64,000 nucleotides of DNA from Thiemannella venezuelensis (GCF_014203605.1 NZ_JACHJJ010000030.1:36837-100836); one strand, 5' to 3'. Numbered from the stretch's first letter, positions 28,392 through 38,030 are shown. Program-made: numbers and translations. The notes: generated by a model from the letters alone, not told the origin.

Positions 28392-29257
28392 GCCATCCCG
28401 GCCTGGCCGGCGGGCCGATCTACCTGGACTACAACGCCACCACCCCCGTCGACCCCCGCGTGGTGGAGGCGATGGAGCCGTACCTGACCCGGTGGTTCGG
28501 CAATCCCTCCAGCGGCCATCCTTTCGCCGAGCAGCCCCGGCAGGCGCTCGCTGCTGCTCGCGCCCAGGTCGCCGTGCTGCTCGGCGCCCGGCCGGCGGAG
28601 ATCGTGTTCACCGCCTCGGGATCGGAGGCGAACCTGCTGGCCCTGCGCGGCGCGGCCCTCACCGGCCCGCGCCCGCATGTGATCACCCAGGTCGCCGAGC
28701 ATCCGGCGGTGCTGGAGACCTGCCGGGCGCTGCAGCACCTGCACGGGGTATGGGTGAGCACGCTGCCGGTCGACGGCGACGGACTGCTGGCTCCGGCCGT
28801 GCTGGCCACCGCCCTGGACGAGCACGCCGCATCCGCCGGCGGGCCGGTGCCGGTGTCGGTGATGGCCGCCAACAACGAGACCGGCGCCCTGCAGCCCATC
28901 GCCGAGCTGGCCGAGCTCGCCCACGCCCATGGGGCGCTATTTCACTGCGACGCCGCCCAGGCCGCAGGGAAGATCCCCCTCGACGTCGCAGGTCTCGGGG
29001 TGGACCTGCTGAGTGTGGTGGGGCACAAGATGTACGCGCCCAAGGGCGTGGGCGCGCTGTACGTGCGCGAGGGCGTGCGGTTGGAGCCGGTCGTCTACGG
29101 CGGCGGCCAGGAGCGCGGGCTTCGGGCCGGCACCGAGCGGGGCGGCGACCTCATGCGGACCGCGGACCCTCGCACCACGGGCCCGGACGGGCCCTCTCGG
29201 ACGCCTCCGGCGGCGGTGGTCACCGTCCGTTCGGCCGACACGCAGGGAACCCGTTGA
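28388..29257 (+). pseudogene. Truncated cysteine desulfurase (NifS/IscS-like)
   Basis: The 289-codon frame follows the NifS pattern through [39 protein letters not shown] (PLP-stacking His), the ANNETG loop, [10 protein letters not shown] and the PLP lysine in [10 protein letters not shown]. After [13 protein letters not shown] the family sequence stops. It is followed by 40 unrelated residues and a stop, so about 140 residues with the catalytic-Cys loop are missing. Sulfur transfer from cysteine is thus impossible, though the PLP fold may still form. The break near 29,135 is a deletion point. Confidence 0.8.
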
Positions 29258-29512
29258 CCCGACCTTGACACGCAACTTATCGTAGTCATGTTTTTACATA
29301 GAGTAGTCACGTGGGGATTGCGATCCTGCAGGTGCGCCGACCGGAGGGAGAGCGCGCCGTGGGTGAAGGACGTTCCGTCGCCGTGGGTTTCCGGAGGCCG
29401 AGGGAGCCGCCACCGATCTTGTGCTCGGTGGAACCGGTGATCGATTCAGACGGTCCCTGCTGACCGGCGCGCCGTCCCTCGGGATCGATGCCTCGGCGGC
29501 GCCGGCGGAAAG
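29258..29512. other. Intergenic, rearranged stretch
   Basis: After the broken desulfurase no convincing gene is present. An AT-rich patch at 29,272-29,312 contains ATGT-TTTT-ACAT and two near-copies of GTAGTCACG, which could be a promoter or a recombination scar. Confidence 0.4.
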
Positions 29513-29554
29513 CCGCTCCCGTCCCGCCGCCGGGTGACGGCGGGACGGGAGCGG
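29513..29554. terminator. 17-bp perfect hairpin
   Basis: CCGCTCCCGTCCCGCCG and its exact complement flank an 8-base loop. It ends the sulfur operon region and precedes the next gene by 87 bases. Factor-independent terminator of high-GC type, with no T-run. Confidence 0.75.
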
Positions 29555-29640
29555 CCGCGGCCTGCGCAGCGGTCGGCTCGGCACGTGGCCGCTCGCCAGC
29601 GAACCGGTCAGTAGTGAAGCGATGACCAAGGAGGTCAGAC

Positions 29641-30057
29641 ATGACCAGGCGACGCCGTAGAGGGACCACGCGACGGATCGGCGACCTGATCGAGGACGTG
29701 CTCGACCGCGCCAGCGATGTCGAGTACGACCTGCGCCGGGCCGCCCGCAAGGCCGTCGAGCACCGCGACGGCGACGGGGACGGCGACGACTGGGACGGCG
29801 ACTGGGACTGGGACGACTGCTCCGACGACGAGATCGAGGAGATCCTGGACGACCTGGTGGATCTGCTGCGGAAGCTGCGCCGCTGCGACAGCCCCCGGGG
29901 GCGCAGAGGCTCCCGGGACCGGTCGCACGAGCGCGGACCGGGCCGCTCCCGAGAGGGCGTGGACGACCTCGCCGACCACATCGCCAGGCTCGGCCGCAAG
30001 GTCGACGGGCTGTCGCAGCAGGTACGGGCGTCCCGCTCCGACAGTGAGGCGGATTGA
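29641..30057 (+). CDS. Acidic helical protein next to a PhaR-like gene
   Basis: 138 residues with AAGGAGG before the ATG. An Arg-rich start is followed by helix LIEDVLDRASDVEYDLRRAARKAV, then an unusual Asp/Gly/Trp run at about 44-60, helix EEILDDLVDLLRKLRRC and a C-terminal helix with hydrophobic heptads. Charge is strongly segregated. No family is recognised; since a PhaR-like gene follows after 24 bases, a granule- or nucleoid-associated role (phasin-like) is conceivable but unproven. Confidence 0.6.
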   Translation: MTRRRRRGTTRRIGDLIEDVLDRASDVEYDLRRAARKAVEHRDGDGDGDDWDGDWDWDDCSDDEIEEILDDLVDLLRKLRRCDSPRGRRGSRDRSHERGPGRSREGVDDLADHIARLGRKVDGLSQQVRASRSDSEAD

Positions 30058-30081
30058 AGAGGCGGCGCAGGACGCCCGACG

Positions 30082-30495
30082 ATGACCGGCGGGTTCCCCT
30101 CAGGTGATCGGCAGTCCAGGCGGTTGCGTCTGAGGAACGACGGAGAGCTCTACGACCTCGACGAGCGCCGTGCCGTCGATCTTGAAGAGCTGTGTGACGA
30201 CGTGCGGTCCGGGCGCCGTTTCCGGGCCTACCGTCAGCACACGGGGGCCGAATGCACCAACGAGGTGCTGGTGGAGATCCTGCGCATGGCGCTGCCTGGT
30301 TACCCGTACGCGGCTCCGGACGCGCTGCCCCGGCCGCCGCATCGGGCTCCGCCGGAGACGGCCGGCCCGGCCGGCGGGTCGGCGGACGGGCGATCGCGCC
30401 CGCACCGGCCCGGCCGTGGTGCCGGGGGCGGCGCCGGGGACGGGCACAAGGAGAAGCGGGGGTCCTGGAGTGGAGGATTCGGAAATCCGGCGTGA
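30082..30495 (+). CDS. PhaR-type (PHB accumulation regulator N-terminal) protein
   Basis: 137 residues. Residues 14-72 (LRNDGELYDLDERRAVDLEELCDDVRSGRRF, then TNEVLVEILRMAL) follow the DNA-binding PHB_acc_N domain of PhaR, including the YD-x-D-x-R-x-V-x-L-E-x-L pattern. The C-terminal half is Pro/Gly-rich and disordered, lacking the second PhaR domain. PhaR proteins sense polyhydroxyalkanoate and repress phasin genes; no PHA synthase lies in this window. A strong hairpin follows. Confidence 0.65.
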   Translation: MTGGFPSGDRQSRRLRLRNDGELYDLDERRAVDLEELCDDVRSGRRFRAYRQHTGAECTNEVLVEILRMALPGYPYAAPDALPRPPHRAPPETAGPAGGSADGRSRPHRPGRGAGGGAGDGHKEKRGSWSGGFGNPA

Positions 30496-30512
30496 CGGCC
30501 CCGGCCTCGATA

Positions 30513-30553
30513 CGCAGGTGACCGGCAGGGTTCGGCCTTGCCGGTCACCTGCG
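30513..30553. terminator. 15-bp perfect hairpin, extendable to 18 bp
   Basis: CGCAGGTGACCGGCA pairs exactly with the segment at 30539-30553. Including a G-T pair the stem extends inward to a TTCGG loop. It sits 18 bases after the PhaR-like stop and before the UbiB-like gene, separating the two units. Confidence 0.8.
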
Positions 30554-30606
30554 CGGGGGCTGCCGCCTGTTTGCCGTCAGGACGGGCCCGAGGCCTGGAG
30601 AACCGG

Positions 30607-32133
30607 ATGAGTTCCAGGCGTTTGCTCACCGTGGCCACGGTGCTCACCGAGCTCGCCGGCGCCGAACTGGCCAGGGCTCTGAGGGCGCGTCGGCGGTGCG
30701 AGGCCGGTGGCCATGACGATCAGGCCGCGGCGCAGGCCGTCCGGCTGGCGCTGGAGCGGTTGGGCCCGTTCTATGTGAAGACCGGGCAGATGCTCTCGAC
30801 GCGTCCGGACATCGTCTCCCCGGCGACCATGGCCGAGCTGGCGAAGCTGCACGATCATGTGTCTGCGGCCCCTTTTTCGATCTTCGAGCCGGTGCTGGCC
30901 GCCGAGCTGGGACCCGGCTGGGAACGCCGCTTCGATCGGATCGATCACGCGCGGCCTCTGGGGTCCGCGTCGCTGGCCCAGGCGTACGGGGTCGTCCTGC
31001 CCGGAGGCGAGCGCGCGGTCCTGAAGATCCAGAGGCCCGACATCCGTTCCCTCGTGCTCGACGACATGGCGATGATGCGCAAGGCCGCCCGGCTGGTCGC
31101 GAAGGGTTTTCCCGACTTCAACGCCGTGATCGACGTCGAGTCCATGCTCAACGTCATCTTCGACGCCATGGAGGCGGAGCTCGACTTCACCATCGAGGCC
31201 GCCAACATGCGGCGGGCCCGGGCCCTGGTGGAGGAGTTCGAGTATCTCGACGTGCCGGAGGTGATCTGGGCGACGCCGAAGGTGCTGGTGCAGAGCCTGG
31301 CGCCCGGCCGCTCCATCCGGGAGGTCGACCGGGACTCGCTGCCCGAGAAGCAGCGGGTCGGCATCGGCCGCGATCTGCTGGCGTTCATGTACCGCGGCTA
31401 TTTCGTGGACCGGTTCTTCCACGCCGACCCGCATCCGGGCAACATCCTGGTCGCACCGGGCGAGAAGGCCCACCTGATCGACTGGGGAATGGTCGGGCGC
31501 GTCGACCGGCGTATGAGCATGACGATGATGACGGTCTTGCTGAGCCTTGCCCACAACGACGGGCCCGGCCTGGCCCGCGCCTGGGTGGAGCTGGGCAAGG
31601 CCACCCCGTGGGCGGACATCGCCGGGTTCGCCGGCGACATGGCCATCCTGGTGCCCAAGATCGCGACCGCGTCGTTGGAGGACCTCGACTTCGGCGTCAC
31701 CTTGACGTCGGTGCTGAAGTACTCCACCCGCCGCGGCATCCAGACCAGCCCGGTGGTGTCCCTGCTGGGCAAGTCGTTCGCCAACATCGAAGGGTCGGTG
31801 CGGTACCTGGCGCCGGAGCTGGCGCTCACCGAGGTCTTCGAAGAGGAACTGCGCGACATCCTCATCCGCCTGGCCGCCGAATCCGTCTCGGAGATCCAGG
31901 CGGCTCGCACGGCGCTCGACCTGATGATCGGCAACACGCTGGCGCCCGAGCAGCTGCGCGGGCTGATGCGGGATGTGGCCAACCGGGACTTCACCGTGCG
32001 CGTCGGCTCCCTGCGGGCCAGAGGTGCCCGGCCCGGCCGCGCGGGATCGAAGAGGCTGCTGGCCGCCGCCCTCACCGCCGGCGGCCTGCTGTGGTGGTCC
32101 CGGCACCGGAGCGCCCCCTCGCGCGGCCTGTGA
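30607..32133 (+). CDS. ABC1/UbiB-family atypical kinase
   Basis: 508 residues. Family signatures are visible in order: LGPFYVKTGQMLSTRPDIVS (the KxGQ motif), A-rich nucleotide loop GSASLAQAYGV, VLKIQRP with the Lys, EAELDFTIEAANM (ExD), FFHADPHPGNILV and LIDWGMVGR (DFG equivalent). One hydrophobic helix near the C-terminus (LLAAALTAGGLLWW) may anchor it. UbiB/ADCK proteins support isoprenoid-quinone or lipid metabolism through ATPase activity. Notably the next genes make isoprenoids; coupling is only suggested by proximity. Confidence 0.9.
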   Translation: MSSRRLLTVATVLTELAGAELARALRARRRCEAGGHDDQAAAQAVRLALERLGPFYVKTGQMLSTRPDIVSPATMAELAKLHDHVSAAPFSIFEPVLAAELGPGWERRFDRIDHARPLGSASLAQAYGVVLPGGERAVLKIQRPDIRSLVLDDMAMMRKAARLVAKGFPDFNAVIDVESMLNVIFDAMEAELDFTIEAANMRRARALVEEFEYLDVPEVIWATPKVLVQSLAPGRSIREVDRDSLPEKQRVGIGRDLLAFMYRGYFVDRFFHADPHPGNILVAPGEKAHLIDWGMVGRVDRRMSMTMMTVLLSLAHNDGPGLARAWVELGKATPWADIAGFAGDMAILVPKIATASLEDLDFGVTLTSVLKYSTRRGIQTSPVVSLLGKSFANIEGSVRYLAPELALTEVFEEELRDILIRLAAESVSEIQAARTALDLMIGNTLAPEQLRGLMRDVANRDFTVRVGSLRARGARPGRAGSKRLLAAALTAGGLLWWSRHRSAPSRGL

Positions 32134-32187
32134 TCCGCGTGCCGGCACCGCGCCGCGCGGTCAGTGCGGCCGGTCAGGTGTGGCCGG

Positions 32188-33297
32188 TCACAGGGCGCGA
32201 TCCCACCACCAGGCCACAGCCGGCAGGGACAGCGGCGTGTCGTCCAGAGGCCGCTCGGCCCAGGTGATGGGCGTCTCCCCGGCCTCGCCCGGGACAGAGC
32301 CGCGGCTGAGGTAGCGGGGAACGCGCAGGCCCCATTCGGCGTTGCCCCGGATGCCGTGGGCGAGTCCGTCGACGTAGCAGCGCGCGGCGGAGCTCAGGCG
32401 GGGCAGCGTCGCCTCCCGCAGCCGCAGGAACCGGCACAGGATGCGGTCGCGCAGGCAGGCGGCGGCGTGCACGGCTTCGGCCAGGGAGCCGGTGTGCCGG
32501 CTCAGCAGCACGGTGTAGATGTTCTGGTCGGCCTGCCGGCGGCTCAGCTCCTTGGCCAGCGAGTGGCGGTCGTTGTCCAGTGCCGCGGTCGCGATGGCCA
32601 TCTCGGTCAGCGCGCGCAGGACGGGGCTGTCCATCTCCGCGGCGGGGACCTCCAGGCCGTTGGCGATCTCGAGCATGGCGAACGTCGGCTCTCCGCCGGC
32701 CGAGTGCAGGCGCATGGTGAGGTAGTCCTCCAGGCCGGGCATGACGCCCGCCTCCTGGTTGGCGATCTGCCAGCTCACCCCGGCCAGCCAGGCCCGGTGG
32801 GCGGAGACGAACCGCTGGAACTGCACCGGGGCGGCCGTACGGCGAAAGCGCGCCGCGACGTCGTGGAGGGCCTGGGCGTAGGCGTCGTCCGCCTCGCTCG
32901 GGCAGGGGCGCTCCAGCGCCCGCTGCACCCGCGCGGCCATGGGGACGAACGCGGCGAGGTGGCTGCTGAAGTGCCCGGCATCGCAGCGGGCGTCGTCGAA
33001 GGCGAACCCCCAGTACACCCACAGGACGGCGGAGAGCAGCGGGTCTTCGCCGGCGTGCGGGGCGAACCGGGCGTAGAAGTCGGCGCTCCTGGTCGCGATC
33101 ACCCAGGCGCGCTCGCGAGGGTCGGCGCAGAAGCCGGCCTCGTCGATCCAGGCGATGGCGCGCCGTTCGACGCGCCGGGCGGCGGGATTGATCGCCGAGT
33201 CGATCGGGCAGAACAGCGGCGGTGGTCGGAGGTCGTCGGTGATGCGGGCGAGGTCCGCGGGCGACAGGGGCGCAGAAGCGCCGACCTCATACGGCAT
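32188..33297 (-). CDS. Terpene synthase, class I (bacterial family 2)
   Basis: 369 residues. Ionisation of a prenyl diphosphate needs two Mg sites, and both are intact: aspartate motif DDARCD at 101-106 and NSE triad N242/S246/E250 in NDRHSLAKE. The HSAGGEP stretch near 198-204 is the diphosphate-sensor region. Length and motifs fit a sesqui- or diterpene cyclase; product unknown. AGGAG precedes ATG 33297. It lies downstream of a prenyl diphosphate synthase in the same direction, which would supply its substrate. Confidence 0.9.
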   Translation of the reverse strand: MPYEVGASAPLSPADLARITDDLRPPPLFCPIDSAINPAARRVERRAIAWIDEAGFCADPRERAWVIATRSADFYARFAPHAGEDPLLSAVLWVYWGFAFDDARCDAGHFSSHLAAFVPMAARVQRALERPCPSEADDAYAQALHDVAARFRRTAAPVQFQRFVSAHRAWLAGVSWQIANQEAGVMPGLEDYLTMRLHSAGGEPTFAMLEIANGLEVPAAEMDSPVLRALTEMAIATAALDNDRHSLAKELSRRQADQNIYTVLLSRHTGSLAEAVHAAACLRDRILCRFLRLREATLPRLSSAARCYVDGLAHGIRGNAEWGLRVPRYLSRGSVPGEAGETPITWAERPLDDTPLSLPAVAWWWDRAL

Positions 33298-33469
33298 GGA
33301 TGTCTCTCCTGGTGGCGGGGCGAGGTGCTGGGCGGGTGCGGGAAGTCAGGGCGCTGCCGGTGCGATGGGGCGGCAGCGACCGCGGTGCGGCCGGCAGCGC
33401 CGTCCGCGTCGCCGGCGGGGAACCGCTCGGCCCGGTGCCTGCCGGCGCCAGCGTCCCCGCGCCGTCATG

Positions 33470-34570
33470 TCACCGGTCCCGGTGCACGATGAGGTGAGCC
33501 AGGACCCGCAGGTCCGCCGCGGCGTCCGGGGCCGGTTCGGCCCGTTCGAGATGCTCCAGGGCGGCCTCCATGTGGTGGCGGGCCTGCTCCGTCGCCCAGA
33601 GCCGGGCGCCGGAGGCGTCGATGAGCTGCGCGGCCTGCGCCAGGGCCTGCTCGTCCAGGGTGTTCCGCCCGTACAGCCGGGCCAGGCGCTCACCGGCCGG
33701 TGTCTGCGAGGTCAGCGCGGCCACGACCGGAAGGCTTTTCTTGCGCGCCACCAGATCGCCGTACACGGGTTTGCCCGTGGTCTCGGGATCCCCCCAGATG
33801 CCGAGCAGGTCGTCGACCAGCTGGAACGCCAACCCCAGATGCTCGCCGAACTCCCGCAGCCGGGCCGCGCGCGCTGGATCGGCGCCGCCGGCCAGGGCCC
33901 CCAGCTCGCAGGCGCAACCCAGGAGCGCACCGGTCTTGTCGGCCGCCATCGTCACGCATTCGGCGAGGGTGATGTCGGTGCGCCTTTCGAACGCCAGGTC
34001 GGCGTTCTGCCCGCCGCACAGCCTCAGCAGCGCCGTCGTCAGCACCTTCGTCTGCGCCCCGGAGTCGGCCAGCACGTCCAGCGCGAGACTGATCAGGGTG
34101 TCGCCGGCCAGGACGGCGCTGCCGGTCCCGAACACCGTCCAGGCAGCCGGGCGATGCCGCCGAACCGGATCACCGTCCATCACATCGTCGTGCAGGAGCG
34201 AGAAGTCGTGCACCAGCTCCACCGCCACCGCCGCCGGAACCGCCGCGCGCACCGCTCCGGCCGCCGGCCCGGCCCGGCCCGGCCAGCCGGCGCCCTCGGC
34301 GATCGCGCGTGCACACGCCAGAACCAGCGCCGGGCGAACCGCTTTACCGGTGCCGGCGCAGGGCCTGCCGTCGGCGTCCCACCACCCCGCGTGGTATCCG
34401 GCGACATGCCGTATCTCCTCGGGCAGCCGTTCCACCGCCGCCTGATGGGCCGGCTCGGTCATCGCCCGGGCCGCGGCCAGGATGTCGTCGGCCGTGCGCC
34501 CGGCCGCCGCCCCGGCCCTCGTCTGAGCGTTCACCAGGGACCCGATCGCCCTGTCGTGGCTCGTCACCAT
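33470..34570 (-). CDS. Polyprenyl (FPP/GGPP-type) diphosphate synthase
   Basis: 366 residues. First Asp-rich motif D128-D129-x-x-D132 in LLHDDVMDGD, second in FQLVDDLLGIWGD (D253, D254), KxxR-type substrate site GKAVRPALV near 76-83 and GQNADLAFE. The fifth residue before the first motif is F123, an aromatic usually linked to short C15-C20 products. GAGGAG seven bases upstream fixes ATG 34570. A spacer of 172 bases leads to the terpene synthase, so the two likely form one biosynthetic unit. The C-terminus has an extra Ala/Leu-rich helix. Confidence 0.9.
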   Translation of the reverse strand: MVTSHDRAIGSLVNAQTRAGAAAGRTADDILAAARAMTEPAHQAAVERLPEEIRHVAGYHAGWWDADGRPCAGTGKAVRPALVLACARAIAEGAGWPGRAGPAAGAVRAAVPAAVAVELVHDFSLLHDDVMDGDPVRRHRPAAWTVFGTGSAVLAGDTLISLALDVLADSGAQTKVLTTALLRLCGGQNADLAFERRTDITLAECVTMAADKTGALLGCACELGALAGGADPARAARLREFGEHLGLAFQLVDDLLGIWGDPETTGKPVYGDLVARKKSLPVVAALTSQTPAGERLARLYGRNTLDEQALAQAAQLIDASGARLWATEQARHHMEAALEHLERAEPAPDAAADLRVLAHLIVHRDR

Positions 34571-35069
34571 ACCGTCGCTCCTCTTCACCGTCAGGGGATA
34601 TGGGGTGCCGACCGGAGCCGGCGCGGGTCACGGGCAGGCCGGGACGGCCCGCACCGGGGCGGCCGGCGTCGCGGGGGGAACGGTGTGACGGCGCTCGGCG
34701 CCGAGTACCGCCGGGCCCGAGCGGGAACCTGCCGTACGGCATGCCGGACCGCGGGACGCCCGGGCAGCGCTCGCCCAACAGGCCACCTCCCCCGGTAGGT
34801 GGTGGAGCAGCCATGGTGTTCCACTGGCGCCCGAGCTCCACTCAGTCACTGACAGTAATTAAATAACCACCTTGCGTCAACGACCGGCAAGGGGACCGTC
34901 AACCGCGGCCGGACCGGCGGCCCGGGGGCGTCGGGGAGCCGCCGAGGGCCGGGAACGGCAGGGCCGGGGACGGCCGCGCGCCGGGGTGCCCGCCGCCTTC
35001 CCCTCGTGGCTGCGTAACGTAGCTGGTAGACCCGGGTGCGGGGTGAAGAGTCTCGGGGGAGATGAGACC
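34571..35069. other. Divergent intergenic region
   Basis: About 500 bases between the prenyl synthase and the sensor kinase. A sharply AT-rich island at 34,840-34,872 (ACTGACAGTAATTAAATAA) probably holds the promoters. No gene is convincing here. Confidence 0.5.
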
Positions 35070-38030
35070 GTGTCGGCGACAGATCGCATGCATGACGCCC
35101 GGCGGCTGCAGCTGCTGCACGCCACCGGCCTGCTGGAGGCGGACGAGGTGCCGCTGCTGGACCGGGTGACCCGGATGGCGGTCCGCTGGCTGCAGGTACC
35201 GGCGGCGATGGTGTCGCTGATCGACGCCGACCGCCAGGTCGTCGTCAGCTCGGCCGGACCCGCCGGTCCCGGCCGCCACGAGCAGTCACCGTTGTCGCAG
35301 ACGCTGTGCCGGCACATCGTCACCACCGACGCCCCGCTGACCGTGCCCGACGCCCATGCTGATGCGCGCTGGCGCGAGATCGCGACCGCCTACGACGGAT
35401 GGCTGGCCGCTTACGCCGGGACGCCGCTGCGGGCCTCCCGCGGCCAGGTGCTGGGCACGCTGTGCGTGGTCGACGCCGAACCCCGGAGGTGGAGCGCCGA
35501 GCAGCTCGAGACGATGGAGGACCTGGCCGCGGTGGCGGAGGCCGAGATCGCGATGCGGCTGACCGGTAACGGATCTCAAGGACCGGCGGCGTTCGGCCAT
35601 GTGCCGGAAGCGTTCGTCGCTCTCGACGCCACCGGGGCGGTGACGGGCTGGAACACCGCGGCGGCGCGCTTGTTCGGCCGGTCGGCCGATGAGGCCGTCG
35701 GCCGACCGCTCGGTGAGCTGATCAGCCCCGAGCGGTCGCGGCGCGACTGCGAGCTGCTTCTGCGCCGGGTGCGCGACGAGCGGGCGCGGGAGCCGGGCGT
35801 GCAGCGGCTGGAGCTGACCGCCGTTGACGGGTCGGGGCGGGAATTTCCCGCCGAGCTGGCCGCCCAGCGCCATACCGGGCGCGGCGGGCCGGTATGGCAT
35901 GCGGTGCTGCGCGACATCAGCGACCGCCACGAGGAGCGCCGGCAGCTCGAAGGCGAGCGGATGTTCCTGCAGGCGCTGATGGACAGCCTGGATGTCAGAG
36001 TCGCCGCCTGCGACGGCGACGGCCGGGTGGTCGCCGTCAACCAGCCGCTGCGGGAGACGCGCCCGCAGATATCCGGACTGCACGTCTCGGAACTGGCCGA
36101 CGCCTACGGGCTGCTGAGCCCCGACGGTCACACCCCGCTGCAACCGCACCAGGTGCCGTTGGCCCGGGCGCTGGCCGGTGAACACGTCGACGGCCAGCAG
36201 ATTCTCATGCGGGCGGAGAGAGGCGGACCTCGCCGGTTCGCCGCCAACGGCCGGCCGATGGACACCCCCGACGGGCGCCGCCTGGGCGCGGTGATCACCC
36301 TGGACGACATCACCGACCGGAACCGCGCCGAGGCGCTGCGCGCAGCGCAGCACGCCATGACCGAGGTCCTGGCCGACGCCGCCTCCAGCCAGGAGGCCGC
36401 CAACGACGTGGTCGCCGCGGTCACCAATGCGCTCGGGTGGACCTACGGCGAGTACTGGCAGGTCGACGAGGACCGGGCCGTCATGACCCGCATCGGCTGC
36501 TGGAGCAGGCCCGGCCGGGACCTGTCGGCCTTCGCCGCCGGCCATCCGGTCATGCTCGCGCGCGGCCAGGAGCTGCCCGGAATGGCGTGGGAGAACGGGG
36601 AGCCGTTCTGGCTCGCCGACCTGGACGCCGTATCGCCCGACTTCTCCCGCGTGAAGCCCGCGCTGGAGGCGGGACTGCACGCGGCCGTGGCTCTGCCGGT
36701 GCGCAGCGGCGACCAGGTGCTGGGCGTGCTGGTCTTCGCCGCCGACTGTCCCCAGCAACGCGACGACGACCTGGTCGAACTGCTGGACGGCGTCTGCGCC
36801 CACATGGGCCGCTACATGGAGCGCCGCCGCGCCGAGGAACTCGCCCTCGCGCTGACGCAGAGCCGCCGCCAGTTCGACCAGATCGTCAACCAGCTCACCG
36901 ACAAGATCTGGACCGTCGAGGTCCGGCCGGACGGCACGGCCCGCCCGATCTACGTCAACACCGAGCACACCAGCGTGTTCGGCGGACGGCTGCACCTGTC
37001 CCCCGACGACGACTTCATCGCCGTCATGCTCCGGTTCATCCACCCCGACGACCACGACGGCTTCCGCGCCTACTGCGCCACCCTCATCTCCGGCGAGCGG
37101 GCCCAGATGGAGTACCGCCTCATCGGCCTGGACGGCGTCACCCGCTGGATCTGGACCCGGGGCCTGCCCCGCCGCGAAGGAGAGCGGCTGCTGGTCGACG
37201 GCATCTCCACCGACATCACCGAGCGCCGCCAGATCACCGAGGAGCGCGAGCACCTGCTGGACCAGCAGCGCCAGCAGATGGACCGGCTGCGGCAGCTGGA
37301 TGCGATGAAGGACGACCTGATGGCGATGGCCAGCCACGAGCTGCGCAGCCCCATCGGCGTCATCCGCAGCTACGCCGAGATGCTGGCGGACGCCCCCGGC
37401 CTGCCGGAGGACTACCGCACCTTCATCGAGGTCATCGACCGCAAGAGCGAGCATCTGCAGAACCTGGTCGACGACCTTCTGGACCTGGCCCGCCTGGACG
37501 CCGGCCGGGTGAGCGTGGACGCGCGCACCGTGTGGCTGACCGGACTGGTCCGCCAGGCCGTCGACGAGCACCGGGCGAGCGCGACGGCCCGGCGGATCAC
37601 CCTGTCCGTCGAGCTGCCCCACCGCCTGCACGTGCACGCCGACCCGGTACGGCTGCGCCAGGTCCTGGACAACCTGCTGTCCAACGCGGTCAAGTACACG
37701 CCCGACGGCGGCACCGTCACCGTCACCGCCGGCCACGGCACCGGCGCGGGAACGGCGCCTCAGAGCGGGCGGGAGCACGACAGGGCGGTCACGGTGACCG
37801 TCGCCGACACCGGCATCGGCATCCCGGCCGAGGAGTACGACCAGCTGTTCTCCCGGTTCTTCCGCGCCTCCACCGCCCGCCAGGCGGGAATCAAGGGCAC
37901 CGGACTGGGCCTGGCCATCACCAGGGCCATCGTGGAGGCGCACGGTGGCACCATCGCCGCCGCACCGCGCCAGGGCGGCGGCACCGCCTTCACCGTGTGC
38001 CTGCCGATCGACCCGCCCGACGCTGCCTGA
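35070..38030 (+). CDS. Multi-sensor histidine kinase (GAF-PAS-PAS-GAF-PAS-HisKA-HATPase)
   Basis: 986 residues, no membrane helix, so a soluble sensor. GAF at about 15-160 (MVSLIDADRQVV...LRASRGQVLGTLCVVD), PAS at 175-300 (AFVALDATGAVTGWNTAAARLFG), a second PAS at 310-430, GAF at 440-600, PAS at 615-735 (with YRLIGLDGVTRWIWTRG), HisKA at about 750-820 (MASHELRSPIGVIRSYAEML) and ATPase with [20 protein letters not shown] and GTGLGLAIT. GGGGGA precedes GTG 35070. No response regulator adjoins, so it is an orphan; heme or flavin ligands cannot be judged. Confidence 0.88.
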   Translation: MSATDRMHDARRLQLLHATGLLEADEVPLLDRVTRMAVRWLQVPAAMVSLIDADRQVVVSSAGPAGPGRHEQSPLSQTLCRHIVTTDAPLTVPDAHADARWREIATAYDGWLAAYAGTPLRASRGQVLGTLCVVDAEPRRWSAEQLETMEDLAAVAEAEIAMRLTGNGSQGPAAFGHVPEAFVALDATGAVTGWNTAAARLFGRSADEAVGRPLGELISPERSRRDCELLLRRVRDERAREPGVQRLELTAVDGSGREFPAELAAQRHTGRGGPVWHAVLRDISDRHEERRQLEGERMFLQALMDSLDVRVAACDGDGRVVAVNQPLRETRPQISGLHVSELADAYGLLSPDGHTPLQPHQVPLARALAGEHVDGQQILMRAERGGPRRFAANGRPMDTPDGRRLGAVITLDDITDRNRAEALRAAQHAMTEVLADAASSQEAANDVVAAVTNALGWTYGEYWQVDEDRAVMTRIGCWSRPGRDLSAFAAGHPVMLARGQELPGMAWENGEPFWLADLDAVSPDFSRVKPALEAGLHAAVALPVRSGDQVLGVLVFAADCPQQRDDDLVELLDGVCAHMGRYMERRRAEELALALTQSRRQFDQIVNQLTDKIWTVEVRPDGTARPIYVNTEHTSVFGGRLHLSPDDDFIAVMLRFIHPDDHDGFRAYCATLISGERAQMEYRLIGLDGVTRWIWTRGLPRREGERLLVDGISTDITERRQITEEREHLLDQQRQQMDRLRQLDAMKDDLMAMASHELRSPIGVIRSYAEMLADAPGLPEDYRTFIEVIDRKSEHLQNLVDDLLDLARLDAGRVSVDARTVWLTGLVRQAVDEHRASATARRITLSVELPHRLHVHADPVRLRQVLDNLLSNAVKYTPDGGTVTVTAGHGTGAGTAPQSGREHDRAVTVTVADTGIGIPAEEYDQLFSRFFRASTARQAGIKGTGLGLAITRAIVEAHGGTIAAAPRQGGGTAFTVCLPIDPPDAA

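Noticed and set aside
35286..37943. 885-codon minus-strand ORF opposite the large sensor kinase
   Set aside because: Shadow frame with no motif; the plus-strand kinase is unmistakable.
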